Shown one piece after another: positions 32,190 to 41,210 of a DNA stretch of 64,000 nucleotides. The notes under the pieces were generated by a model. That model made no database searches, had not been told where the DNA came from, and was given only the letters and a program-made list of their open reading frames with translations. Position numbers and translations under genes: made by a program. This stretch comes from Petrimonas sp. IBARAKI (GTDB taxonomy: Bacteria > Bacteroidota > Bacteroidia > Bacteroidales > Dysgonomonadaceae). The stretch lies in contig AP018040.2 of NCBI GenBank assembly GCA_002356435.2, positions 248,001-312,000 on the forward strand, read 5' to 3'. Every line of letters begins with the position of its first letter. The first letter of the stretch is position 1.

Positions 32190-33719
32190 ATGAAGAAATT
32201 AATATATATACTTATGGTGATACTCCTGACAGTAGGAGTGGCCGGATGCAGCGATGATTTTCTCAGTGCTTCATCCACAGAGAAGCAAGAGGCGGGTGCT
32301 CCTGCTTACGAGGGAGCAATTTTAGCGAACCTCGCATCGGCTTACCAGATCTTGTTGTTTGATAGCTATGCCAATCAGAACTACAACAGTATCCCTTTGA
32401 TGTCCGACCTTCGTTCGGACGATATCTTCAAAGGGGGCGGTGATGCGGGCGACCAGCGTCAATTATACCTGTTGTCGCTTTTTACCTCCACCCCGCAGGA
32501 ACTTCCCGAAGGGTTGTGGGCTATCCTCTATTCAGGAATTGCCCGTGCCAACAATGCGATCTCCGCCTGTGAAAATGCGGTAGAGGTTCCGGAAGAGAAG
32601 GTAAATCAGTACAAAGCAGAAGCACACTTTCTGCGTGCCTATTATACCCACTGGCTTTGGAAGTTCTGGGGCAATGTGCCCTATTTTGAAGAGCCGCTGA
32701 CAACGCCGCCCTATATGACCAGGCAATACACAGCTGATGAGATCTATGCCGAGATCATGCAGGATATTGATGTGGCTACAACGGACGGCTGGTTGCCAAT
32801 GAGTACAACAGGGTCGAATACCGGTAGAATAAACAAGGCTACGGCATTGATGTTGAAAGCGCGTGTGGTCATGTATCAAAAAGATCAGTCGCGCTACGCT
32901 GAGGTAACAGCTGATATGGCGGAAATCATCAATAGCAATGAATATGACCTATTTGGCGATTTTGCTGCGATGTGGCTGGATGAGAATGAGTTCTGTAAAG
33001 AATCAATCTTCGAAGTAAACCACTTGCCCGAAGGGAAAATTTGGGCCAATGGCTGGCAGGGTTACGGAACCAACCTCCCCGCATTTATTTCTCCCAACGG
33101 ATTGAATACCGGCAATAAAACTGGTGATTTCAAAGGAGGCTGGGGATTCGGGCCGGTTCGTCAGTCCACTTGGGACATCTATGAAGGGGGAGACACTCGC
33201 CGGGAAGGTTCCATCAACAAATGGGAACCGGAACAGTATACCGCCCGCTTTCAGGATACAGGCCTGTTCATGGCCAAGTACGCCGCAAGGGTAGGTTACA
33301 ACCCCCAGGGAGATGTCGATCTGAACTATTGCAACAACTTGCGGGTTTTCCGCTATGCAGAGGCATTGCTTACTTACGCCGAGATGGTAGTGATGCACGG
33401 ACAAAGCCCGGTTGGCGGCATTACAGCCCAGGCATGCCTGGATGAAGTTCGCCTGCGTGCATTCGGAAAAGCGAGTTCCATTCCCGCCACCACCGAGAAC
33501 ATTAAGCTAGAACGGCGTCGTGAGTTTGTGGGCGAAGGGATGCGCTTCTGGGATATTGTCCGCTGGGGCGACACTGCGTTGCTGACTGAGAACCTGACCG
33601 AGTACAACAGCGTGCGGAGTTGGAACGATAATTGGAAGTACCTGCCCATTCCCCAATCGGAAATAGACAAGACGGCCGGTACTGAGTTTGCGCTGCAACA
33701 GAATCCGGGATATAATTAA
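32190..33719 (+). CDS. SusD-family glycan-binding outer-membrane lipoprotein (PUL 2)
   Basis: This 509-residue lipoprotein has a signal peptide and lipobox VGVAGCSDDFL (Cys at about 20). It shows SusD landmarks: AEAHFLRAYYTHWLWKFWG, VFRYAEALLTYAEMVV and LERRREFVGEGMRFWDIVRWGD close to the C-terminus. It lies 18 bases after susC and acts with it at the surface to bind and admit the glycan. It has the same length as the PUL 1 SusD but shares only the family motifs, so the ligand is expected to differ. Confidence 0.95.
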   Translation: MKKLIYILMVILLTVGVAGCSDDFLSASSTEKQEAGAPAYEGAILANLASAYQILLFDSYANQNYNSIPLMSDLRSDDIFKGGGDAGDQRQLYLLSLFTSTPQELPEGLWAILYSGIARANNAISACENAVEVPEEKVNQYKAEAHFLRAYYTHWLWKFWGNVPYFEEPLTTPPYMTRQYTADEIYAEIMQDIDVATTDGWLPMSTTGSNTGRINKATALMLKARVVMYQKDQSRYAEVTADMAEIINSNEYDLFGDFAAMWLDENEFCKESIFEVNHLPEGKIWANGWQGYGTNLPAFISPNGLNTGNKTGDFKGGWGFGPVRQSTWDIYEGGDTRREGSINKWEPEQYTARFQDTGLFMAKYAARVGYNPQGDVDLNYCNNLRVFRYAEALLTYAEMVVMHGQSPVGGITAQACLDEVRLRAFGKASSIPATTENIKLERRREFVGEGMRFWDIVRWGDTALLTENLTEYNSVRSWNDNWKYLPIPQSEIDKTAGTEFALQQNPGYN

Positions 33720-33741
33720 CCACATAGAATATCGACGCATT

Positions 33742-35247
33742 ATGAAGAATAAAATAAAACAACTATCGGGAATGCTGCTGTTTCTTTTTATCATGGCAGC
33801 ATGCAGTCCGCAGGAACTGAATGATTATGGCCTCGACAGTATGGCCACCCTGACGGATGATCAGGTGTCTTTTACCCAGACTGTATCGGCAACCAGTGAC
33901 AACATGGTCACTTTTACCAGCACTACCCAACTTCCCACCAACTCTGTCTATACCCTTCGCTGGGATCTGGGAAATGGGTCCACCGGAAACAAAGCTTCTG
34001 CCACTGGAATTTATCCCTTCGCCGGAGATTATACGGTTACCCTCTCCATTCATTTTCCCGATGGGAGCGTAGCTAAAAAGAGCGTGGTGGTCAGTTTTGA
34101 AGACAACGATTACAGTCTTGTGGATACACCGGCTTACAGGAACCTGACCGGTGGTGCTGATGATGCCGATGGAAAGACCTGGGTATTCGACCAGCACAAT
34201 AATTTTGCGGCTGAAGTGGCTGCAGCTACCGGTTTTGCAATCAGCGGACATATGGGTCTGGGACCTATCAACTCATTCGGACAGTCTTGGTGGGGAGCCG
34301 CTGCAAACGATAAGGCCTCTTGGACACTCTATTCATATAAGTTTACGTTCATTCAGAACGGTGTGCAGCTAAAGATTGAAAATTCCGGTGACGGATACGG
34401 AAGAAAAGCTGTTTCGTCCGCCGCAGGATTTAATGTTACGGGAACGAGCGGCGATGATGCTTTTTTCCCCTATCCGGGCGGTGACTATACGTTCTCTATC
34501 GACGAGAGCGGTACGCATCCCAAGCTGACCCTCTCCGGGAATGCTTTTATGGGTTATTATTGCGGCCATCAAGAATACGAAATCGTGTATCAGACCGAAG
34601 AGGTAATGGCATTGGTAGTGCATAACCAGGTGGAACAACAAGACTGGTGTTTTGTTTTCTGCCGTGAAGACCTCAATGTGCCAGCGCCGCCGATAGCCAA
34701 GGAGCTGAAAGCGATTCCGCTGAGTGAAGATTTTGAAGGGGATGAGATTCTGGCTTTCAAACAGGAAGATATGGGAGGGGCGATCAAAAGTGCCGTGATT
34801 GGTAATCCTGTGCCGCTTCCTATCAATGAATCATCGAAAGTGTACCGTTACTGGAAATCGACCGGTTTCTACAGTAACCTTTCCTTCACTGCACCGGATT
34901 ACAAGTTCGATCTTACGACGCAGAACAAAGTCAGGGTGAAGGTCTTTATTCCCTCCTTCAACGATTATACCACAGAAAATGCGGTGGCTGGGGACTGGAT
35001 TGCCAACAAAAAGTTGTTGCCTCAGCTGGCGGTGAAGCTGCAGGATGGCGATCATCCGGCCCCGTGGGAAGGACAGACAGAAATAGTGAAAGCAAACCTG
35101 GAATTGGATAAATGGCAGGAGTTGGAATTTGATTTTTCTACTGTAGCCAATCGGGAGGATTATGACCGGATCGTTATCCAGTTTGGAGCCGAAGGACATG
35201 CCGGGCCGGGTTTCTTCTACCTGGATGATTTTGAATTTAGTGAATAA
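33742..35247 (+). CDS. Surface glycan-binding lipoprotein with PKD domain (SusE/F position)
   Basis: This protein of about 501 residues has lipobox IMAACSPQE (Cys at about 21). Residues about 45-125 form a PKD-like beta domain (LRWDLGNGSTG, then FAGDYTVTLSIHFPDG). The C-terminal half (about 130-500) looks like a carbohydrate-binding jelly roll with many aromatic and Gly-Asp turns, ending FYLDDFEFSE. Its place right after susD is that of the extra surface glycan-binding protein, as in known laminarin PULs. No catalytic motif is seen. The ATG at 33742 is chosen because it gives the lipoprotein signal; an earlier in-frame ATG at 33688 lies inside susD. Confidence 0.85.
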   Translation: MKNKIKQLSGMLLFLFIMAACSPQELNDYGLDSMATLTDDQVSFTQTVSATSDNMVTFTSTTQLPTNSVYTLRWDLGNGSTGNKASATGIYPFAGDYTVTLSIHFPDGSVAKKSVVVSFEDNDYSLVDTPAYRNLTGGADDADGKTWVFDQHNNFAAEVAAATGFAISGHMGLGPINSFGQSWWGAAANDKASWTLYSYKFTFIQNGVQLKIENSGDGYGRKAVSSAAGFNVTGTSGDDAFFPYPGGDYTFSIDESGTHPKLTLSGNAFMGYYCGHQEYEIVYQTEEVMALVVHNQVEQQDWCFVFCREDLNVPAPPIAKELKAIPLSEDFEGDEILAFKQEDMGGAIKSAVIGNPVPLPINESSKVYRYWKSTGFYSNLSFTAPDYKFDLTTQNKVRVKVFIPSFNDYTTENAVAGDWIANKKLLPQLAVKLQDGDHPAPWEGQTEIVKANLELDKWQELEFDFSTVANREDYDRIVIQFGAEGHAGPGFFYLDDFEFSE

Positions 35248-35268
35248 TACGGATTAAACGATACGAGA

Positions 35269-35298
35269 GGCTGCCGGGTCACATACCGGCAGCCTTTT
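35269..35298 (+). terminator. Intrinsic terminator between the glycan-binding and GH16 genes of PUL 2
   Basis: GGCTGCCGG (35269-35277) pairs perfectly with CCGGCAGCC (35286-35294), loop of 8, then TTTT. It lies 21 bases after the stop of the glycan-binding gene and 9 bases before the GH16 ATG. With the short U-run it may act as a partial terminator or a 3'-end stabiliser. Confidence 0.7.
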
Positions 35299-35306
35299 CA
35301 ACCCTT

Positions 35307-36428
35307 ATGAAACGAATGAATACAATATGGATCGCGCTCGCCTTGATGCTGACAGCCTGCGGCGGAGATGACCCGTCGCCCATCACCCCTAAACCCGATG
35401 TTGAGGTGAAATGGGAGATAACACCGGCAACCACACAGTTCTCCGCAAAGGGAGAGATCAAAAACATTGTCGTGACGGCCAATGGCGACTGGACAGCAAC
35501 CTCTGGCCAGTCCTGGTGCAGCCTCACACCCGACAAAGGGGGAAACGGACAGACCCTGGTAAAGATCAGTGCAACGGCCAATCCGAAAGAGGAGGTGCGA
35601 AACGCAGAAATCACTTTTACTTCCGGAAAGTACAGCCAGAAGTATACAGTTTCGCAGGACGCCGGCACCATCGGAAATTATGTGCCGACAGGTTATAACC
35701 TCGTCTGGGCGGAAGAGTTTGACGCTGCCCGGCTAAGTAGCGGTAAGCCTGCTCTACCCGACACGCAAAAATGGTGGTACGAAAACCTTCCCAAGGGTAC
35801 GGTCAACAATGAACTGCAGACTTATGTGGGGGGATTCAGGGGCACCGACACGGTGGCGGCAATCCACGATGGTACGCTGAAGATCATCGCTCGGAAAAGC
35901 GGAACCGATATCATCTCGGCGCGCATCAATACTATTGAGAGCTGGACCTACGGTTACTTCGAGGCTCGATTGCGGGTCCCGGGCGGTAAGGGTACCTGGC
36001 CTGCCTTCTGGATGTTGCCGGAGAAGGAGCAGCTCAATTGGCCCCTCGACGGAGAGATTGATATCATGGAGTATGTGGGTTATGATCCCGGGTGGATACA
36101 CGCTTCTGTGCATACAAAAGCCTACAACCATACAATCGGAACCCAAAAAACCGCCAGGAAAGAGGTTAAAACCGCTGAAACAGCGTTCCATATTTACGCA
36201 GTGGAATGGACCGCAGACTATATCAAAGGATTCGTGGATGGCGTGGAGTATTTCCGGTTCAACAACGATGGTGCCGGAAACAAGGAGACCTGGCCTTTCA
36301 ATGTGCCCTTCTACCTGAAGCTGAACCTGGCATGGGGCGGCAATTGGGGTGGCGCACAGAGTGTAGATGAGTCGAAGCTGCCTGCTACCTACGAGATCGA
36401 TTACGTACGGGTGTATCAAAAGAAGTAG
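35307..36428 (+). CDS. GH16 endo-beta-glucanase lipoprotein with BACON domain
   Basis: This 373-residue protein has lipobox ALMLTACGGDD (Cys at about 18). Residues about 35-120 form a BACON domain (FSAKGEIKNIVVTANGDWTA with SWCSLTPDKGG), a linker-type domain in Bacteroidetes hydrolases. The rest is GH16: YNLVWAEEFD, WTYGYFEARLRVPGGKGTWPAFWMLP-type strand (shown in part), and the catalytic LDGEIDIMEYVG with its E-x-D-x-x-E acid/base and nucleophile. DGEIDIMEY is typical of laminarinases and lichenases, so it should cut beta-1,3 or beta-1,3/1,4 glucan at the cell surface. The strong hairpin just upstream may set its level. Confidence 0.94.
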   Translation: MKRMNTIWIALALMLTACGGDDPSPITPKPDVEVKWEITPATTQFSAKGEIKNIVVTANGDWTATSGQSWCSLTPDKGGNGQTLVKISATANPKEEVRNAEITFTSGKYSQKYTVSQDAGTIGNYVPTGYNLVWAEEFDAARLSSGKPALPDTQKWWYENLPKGTVNNELQTYVGGFRGTDTVAAIHDGTLKIIARKSGTDIISARINTIESWTYGYFEARLRVPGGKGTWPAFWMLPEKEQLNWPLDGEIDIMEYVGYDPGWIHASVHTKAYNHTIGTQKTARKEVKTAETAFHIYAVEWTADYIKGFVDGVEYFRFNNDGAGNKETWPFNVPFYLKLNLAWGGNWGGAQSVDESKLPATYEIDYVRVYQKK

Positions 36429-36492
36429 AACCAAGAGACAAAACATAAAAACAAGAGCTTAGCGGATTGCTGAATGCTTAAAAAAACATAAA

Positions 36493-38838
36493 ATGAACAC
36501 GAACAAAATTTTCTTTTTTTCCTTTTTTATTCTGTTACTAACTGCCTGTAACGGCGGTACCGGAAAAACCGGGATGACCCTGGATACCGGCGTGGAAAAA
36601 AAGATCGACAGTATCCTGTCACAAATGACGCTGGAAGAAAAAGTGGGACAGATGGCTCAGTTTACCATCGATTTGATCGGAAAAGGAGGAAATGCCTATT
36701 TCAGTAACGAACCTTTTGAGGTGGATCCGGCCATGCTCGATACCGTGATTGGGAAATACAAGGTGGGCTCCATCCTCAACACCAGTAACAACCGGGCGCG
36801 TACTACCGAAGTATGGGAAAATACCATCAGAACCATACAACAAAGGGCATTGCAGGAGACGGGTATTCCGGTAATCTATGGCATAGATGCCATCCACGGT
36901 ACTACATACACGGCAGGAGGAGTTCTCTTCCCGCAGGCCATCGGTATGGCGGCTACATTTAATACAGGACTGATGAAAGAAGGATCGCGCATCACTGCTT
37001 ATGAAACACGGGCAAGCAACATACCCTGGACCTTCGCGCCAACGATGGACTTGGGAAGGGATGCACGCTGGTCCCGGCAGTGGGAGAGCTATGGCGAAGA
37101 TGCCTACCTCAACGCACAGATGGCGGTGGCCTCTACCCTTGGCTTTCAGGGAGAGGATCGCAACAACGTAGGTAGCCAGCATGTTGCGGCCTGTTTGAAG
37201 CACTACATGGGTTACGGCGTACCGGTGTCTGGCAAGGACCGTACTCCGGCGGTAATCCCGGAGAATGATTTGCGGGAAAAGTATTTCGAGCCTTTTCGTG
37301 CGTCCATTGAGGCAGGTGCTCTTTCGGTGATGGTCAACTCGGGAATGATCAACGGAGTCTCTACTCATGCCGACTACCGGCTGCTTACGCAATGGCTGAA
37401 AGAGGATCTCGATTTCGATGGAGTTATTGTGACTGACTGGGCGGACGTGCAGAACCTGCTGAGCCGTGACCGTGTGGCCGCTGATTACAAAGAAGCCGTC
37501 AAAAAGGCGATTAATGCCGGTATCGATATGGTGATGGAACCCTACAACCTCGCTTTCTGTCCCACCCTGATACAACTGGTTCAGGAAGATCAGGTTCCCA
37601 TGAAACGGATTGATGACGCAGTACGCCGGGTCTTGCGCTTGAAATACCGGCTGGGACTTTTTGACCGTCCCTACTGGCCGCGGGAAGAATATCCCGATTT
37701 TGGGAACAGCGGGAACGAGGAGGCGGCAAAAGCAGCAGCGGATGAGTCGATTACCTTGCTGAAAAATGATAACAATATCCTACCCTTGCCTCCTGCTGCA
37801 CGAATCCTTGTTGCAGGCCCCAATGCTCACTCCATGCGTACGCTCAACGGCGGATGGAGCTATTCCTGGCAAGGAGAAAAAGTAGAGGAGTTTGCTCAGG
37901 ACTACAACACCATCTACGAAGCGTTGCAGCAGAAATTTGGAGCATCCAACGTGAGATATGAACCCGGTGTTACCTATAAAATGGACGGACAGTACTTCGA
38001 GGAGAATGCACCCGAAATAGCAAAGGCTGTCACAGCAGCGGGAGGGGCGGACTATATCGTGCTTTGCCTGGGCGAAAACTCTTACTGCGAAACGCCCGGG
38101 AACCTGGATGAGCTTACTCTCTCTGAAAATCAAACAGAATTGGCATTGGCGTTACAAAAAACAGGTAAGCCCCTGATTCTGGTGCTGAATGAAGGACGTC
38201 CACGACTGATCCGCAAAATTGAACCGGGTGCCATGGCGGTTGTGCAAACCTATCTGCCTGGAAATTTTGGAGGAGATGCGCTGGCGGATATCCTGAGCGG
38301 CGATGTGAACCCGAGTGGAAAACTGCCTTACACCTATCCGAAATACGAACAGGGCCTGATTACCTACGACCATAAACCCAGTCAGAATATTGACGGAAAG
38401 ATGGAAGGTGCCTACGATTACGGGGCGCAGACATCGGTACAGTATCCGTTTGGCTATGGACTGAGCTATACTTCTTTCGATTATAGCAATCTCCGTGTGA
38501 GTAACACACTTTTTACGGCGGAAGATGTGTTCTCCGTATCAGTAGATGTTACCAACAGCGGAGCCCGGGAAGGAAAAGAGGCCGTGTTGCTCTTTAGCAG
38601 TGATCTGGTAGCATCCCTCTCTCCCGATGTACGCCGCTTGAGAGCGTTTGAGAAAATCTCGCTGAAGCCGGGAGAGACCCGGACAGTCACTTTCGAAATG
38701 AAAGGCAATGAGCTGGCATTTGTCAACGAACAGGGGCATTGGGTACTGGAAGAAGGTGAGTTTATGCTGCAGGCTGGAAACCAGACCGCCGGTATTCGTT
38801 GTACGGCGACAAAAATCTGGGAAACGCCCAACAAATAA
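36493..38838 (+). CDS. GH3 beta-glucosidase lipoprotein
   Basis: This 781-residue enzyme releases glucose from the non-reducing end of beta-glucan oligosaccharides. It begins with lipobox ILLLTACNGG (Cys at about 19). GH3 landmarks in order: LEEKVGQMAQFTIDLIGKGG, GIDAIHGTTYTAGGVLFPQ, TFAPTMDLGRDARWSRQWES, VACLKHYMGYG, and the nucleophile Asp in FDGVIVTDWADVQ (about residue 317). The second sandwich domain has AADESITLLKNDNNILPL, and a fibronectin-III-like domain ends the chain. As the last gene of PUL 2 it finishes what GH16 starts. Two hairpins follow. Confidence 0.95.
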   Translation: MNTNKIFFFSFFILLLTACNGGTGKTGMTLDTGVEKKIDSILSQMTLEEKVGQMAQFTIDLIGKGGNAYFSNEPFEVDPAMLDTVIGKYKVGSILNTSNNRARTTEVWENTIRTIQQRALQETGIPVIYGIDAIHGTTYTAGGVLFPQAIGMAATFNTGLMKEGSRITAYETRASNIPWTFAPTMDLGRDARWSRQWESYGEDAYLNAQMAVASTLGFQGEDRNNVGSQHVAACLKHYMGYGVPVSGKDRTPAVIPENDLREKYFEPFRASIEAGALSVMVNSGMINGVSTHADYRLLTQWLKEDLDFDGVIVTDWADVQNLLSRDRVAADYKEAVKKAINAGIDMVMEPYNLAFCPTLIQLVQEDQVPMKRIDDAVRRVLRLKYRLGLFDRPYWPREEYPDFGNSGNEEAAKAAADESITLLKNDNNILPLPPAARILVAGPNAHSMRTLNGGWSYSWQGEKVEEFAQDYNTIYEALQQKFGASNVRYEPGVTYKMDGQYFEENAPEIAKAVTAAGGADYIVLCLGENSYCETPGNLDELTLSENQTELALALQKTGKPLILVLNEGRPRLIRKIEPGAMAVVQTYLPGNFGGDALADILSGDVNPSGKLPYTYPKYEQGLITYDHKPSQNIDGKMEGAYDYGAQTSVQYPFGYGLSYTSFDYSNLRVSNTLFTAEDVFSVSVDVTNSGAREGKEAVLLFSSDLVASLSPDVRRLRAFEKISLKPGETRTVTFEMKGNELAFVNEQGHWVLEEGEFMLQAGNQTAGIRCTATKIWETPNK

Positions 38839-38974
38839 GATGAACTATTTCGTTAAGCTAAATGAGAAAAACTAAATTTGTTCGGACTTTGCCATAGCGA
38901 GAAAATGCCTAATAAATAGAAATATAAAATTCAAAACAGTTTCTTGGTGAATAACTGGCGACAGAATTGATGTA

Positions 38975-39005
38975 ACGGGAGCACTTTTGATAGAGGTGCT
39001 CCCGT
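38975..39005. terminator. 10-bp hairpin between convergent genes
   Basis: ACGGGAGCAC (38975-38984) and GTGCTCCCGT (38996-39005) pair perfectly around an 11-base loop. The T-run is weak on both strands (TTACTTGTT on plus). It lies between the GH3 gene and the convergent helicase gene. Confidence 0.55.
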
Positions 39006-39023
39006 TTACTTGTTATTGCTCCC

Positions 39024-39060
39024 GGATAGGTTCTACGGCAGGGCCTATCCTTTATTTTTT
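39024..39060 (+). terminator. Intrinsic terminator at the end of PUL 2
   Basis: GGATAGG (39024-39030) pairs with CCTATCC (39044-39050), loop of 13, followed by TTTATTTTTT. It overlaps the last codons of the convergent helicase gene and should stop plus-strand transcription from PUL 2. Confidence 0.6.
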
Positions 39061-41210
39061 CTTTTTCTCGGCTTTTTGTCTTCCTTAAAATGAATCATAC
39101 GCGATTCAATTCCGTAAGCCGCGATATAGTTCTGGATTAGCTCCAGAAACTTCGCGCCGAAGCGTTCTGTTTTAACTTTTCCGAAACCGTGGATCCTCAG
39201 TAACTCCTTTTCCGTCTCCGGTAGGTAATCCGCCATTTGTACCAATGTTTTTACTGAAGCCACAATATAGACCGGCAGATTTTCCTCTTTGCTGATGCGG
39301 TTACGGAGCTGTACCAGCTTGCTTAGTAGTTCGGGGTGGATCGATTTCAACTGTATCCCCGTGCTGTCACGGCTGTAGGAAGTGAGGGAGAAAGGAGGTT
39401 GCCTGAACTGGCGTCGCGCATTGTAATACGACTCTATGCAGAAGTTATCTGAAGTCGCAGAGATCAGGTGCGCCTTCAGGGCTGCCGCTACAAATAGGGA
39501 AACGATGTCCTCGTCGTATTCCTGCGCATTTGCCTTGCTATCCGTGGTTGCGGTCGATTCCTGCAATGTCCGCAGCAATGTTTCTATTTTTTCGGTGAAA
39601 TAGGATGAGGATGCTCGGAGGCGTTCTGCAAAAAAAACCTTGTTGACGGGTGTTTGCCCGGTAATATGTTGTAACTGTATCCTGAATTTGCCGGCTACCT
39701 GCTCCAATTCCATCAACTGATTACAGACCTCACTTACGAAAGAAACGGTTCCCTCGCTGAAAGAAGATTCGTTTTCCTGAGTATTGGAGTACCAGGAACG
39801 TGCTGCCTGGAGAAGCGGGTCGAAGTCATACAGTTGCAGTAGCAGGTTGATACTGAACTGCTTCTTTGCCAACTGCAACTCTCCGGCAACCTGGTTTTCT
39901 TCTGGTTTAGAGGAGGAGAACCGGACAACCTGTTCGTCTACCTCTATGCTGTAACGGTTAATCGGACTTTTCAATACCAGGCTGTCGAGCGACCGGCAAC
40001 GACTCAGTGCCACATACACCTGTCCCGGTGAAAAGGCTTTCCCCGCGTCGATGATGGCCTTATCGAAAGTAAGTCCCTGGCTTTTGTGGATGGTGATGGC
40101 CCAGGCGAGCCGCAGGGGAATTTGTTTGTATGTGCCGATTATTTCCTCTTCCACCGTATTGGTCTCCGAATGGGTGGTGTATCGGATATTCTCCCAGAGT
40201 ACAGGAGAAACGGTGATTTCTTCCGTGTCGTCCGGACACTGTACGGTGACACCCTCTTCCAGGATGTGTGTGACCGTGCCAATTTTACCGTTGAAATAAC
40301 GTCGCGGTACTTCCGTATCGTTTTTCACGAACATTACCTTGGCGCCTTCCTTCAGGATGAGAACCCGGTCCACGGGAAAAGCATTGTCGGGGAATTCCCC
40401 TTTCACCACCGCATGGAACGAATGAGCGGTTGTGTTAATTTTTTCCAGTTCGTCACCATTGATCGCATCGGCGCTGAAATTATGCGTGGTGAGCGTGATG
40501 TAATTTTCTTCAGGCGTCGGGTTAAAGTGCGGGTCGTAACGGCTTTGCAAGAGCTCGAGCCCTTCAGTTGAAAGTGAGTCGTTCCTCACCTGGTTCAACA
40601 CATCGATAAAAAGGTTGTCGGACTGCCGGAAGATCTTGTCGAACTCCACATAGACCGGTGGGTGTTCCTGGATGACGCGACTGTGAAAAAAATAAATTCC
40701 CCGGTAGTAGTCCGACAGGATCCGCCACTCATCGGCCTTGGCCACGGGCGACAGTTGGTATACATCCCCGATAAAAACTACTTGCACACCGCCGAAGGGT
40801 TCAGAACGCCTGTGGCGCACACTGCGAAGCACCGTGTCGATGGCATCCAGCACATCAGCTCGCACCATGCTGACTTCATCGATCACCAGCACTTCCAGTT
40901 CACGAATCACACGACGCCGGGAGCTGTTCATTTTCATACGGGCAATCAACGCTTCACATCCGGCAGGTGTTGGCGTAAAAGGGGTAAACGGCAACTGAAA
41001 AAAAGAATGGATGGTTGCCCCACCCGCATTAATGGCCGCTACACCCGTTGGTGCTACCACGGCTACCTGTTTCGTGGTTTCCGTACGAAACCGGTGCAGA
41101 AAAGTCGTTTTTCCCGTGCCGGCCTTTCCAGTGATAAATATATTCCTGCCGGTATAGGTGACAAATTCCTTCGCACATTCATATGGAGAGAGGTAGGACA
41201 TTTTTTCCAT
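39045..41210 (-). CDS. Pif1/RecD-like DNA helicase with C-terminal HRDC-like domain
   Basis: This 721-residue superfamily 1 helicase has Walker A ITGKAGTGKTTFLHRF (about 26-41), then APTGVAAINAGGATIHSFF, VLVIDEVSMVRADVLDAID (Walker B), GDVYQLSPV, and the C-terminal motif AWAITIHKSQGLTFDKAIID with VYVALSRCRSLDSL. These are Pif1 hallmarks. Residues about 625-700 (LRNRISKEENLPVYIVASVK, then LRIHGFGKVKTERFG) are an HRDC-like DNA-binding domain, as in RecQ. Likely roles are replication-fork or recombination repair. Its ATG overlaps the stop of the upstream deacylase-like gene as TAATG, so translation is coupled although the two functions look unrelated. Confidence 0.92.
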   Translation of the reverse strand: MEKMSYLSPYECAKEFVTYTGRNIFITGKAGTGKTTFLHRFRTETTKQVAVVAPTGVAAINAGGATIHSFFQLPFTPFTPTPAGCEALIARMKMNSSRRRVIRELEVLVIDEVSMVRADVLDAIDTVLRSVRHRRSEPFGGVQVVFIGDVYQLSPVAKADEWRILSDYYRGIYFFHSRVIQEHPPVYVEFDKIFRQSDNLFIDVLNQVRNDSLSTEGLELLQSRYDPHFNPTPEENYITLTTHNFSADAINGDELEKINTTAHSFHAVVKGEFPDNAFPVDRVLILKEGAKVMFVKNDTEVPRRYFNGKIGTVTHILEEGVTVQCPDDTEEITVSPVLWENIRYTTHSETNTVEEEIIGTYKQIPLRLAWAITIHKSQGLTFDKAIIDAGKAFSPGQVYVALSRCRSLDSLVLKSPINRYSIEVDEQVVRFSSSKPEENQVAGELQLAKKQFSINLLLQLYDFDPLLQAARSWYSNTQENESSFSEGTVSFVSEVCNQLMELEQVAGKFRIQLQHITGQTPVNKVFFAERLRASSSYFTEKIETLLRTLQESTATTDSKANAQEYDEDIVSLFVAAALKAHLISATSDNFCIESYYNARRQFRQPPFSLTSYSRDSTGIQLKSIHPELLSKLVQLRNRISKEENLPVYIVASVKTLVQMADYLPETEKELLRIHGFGKVKTERFGAKFLELIQNYIAAYGIESRMIHFKEDKKPRKRKNKG

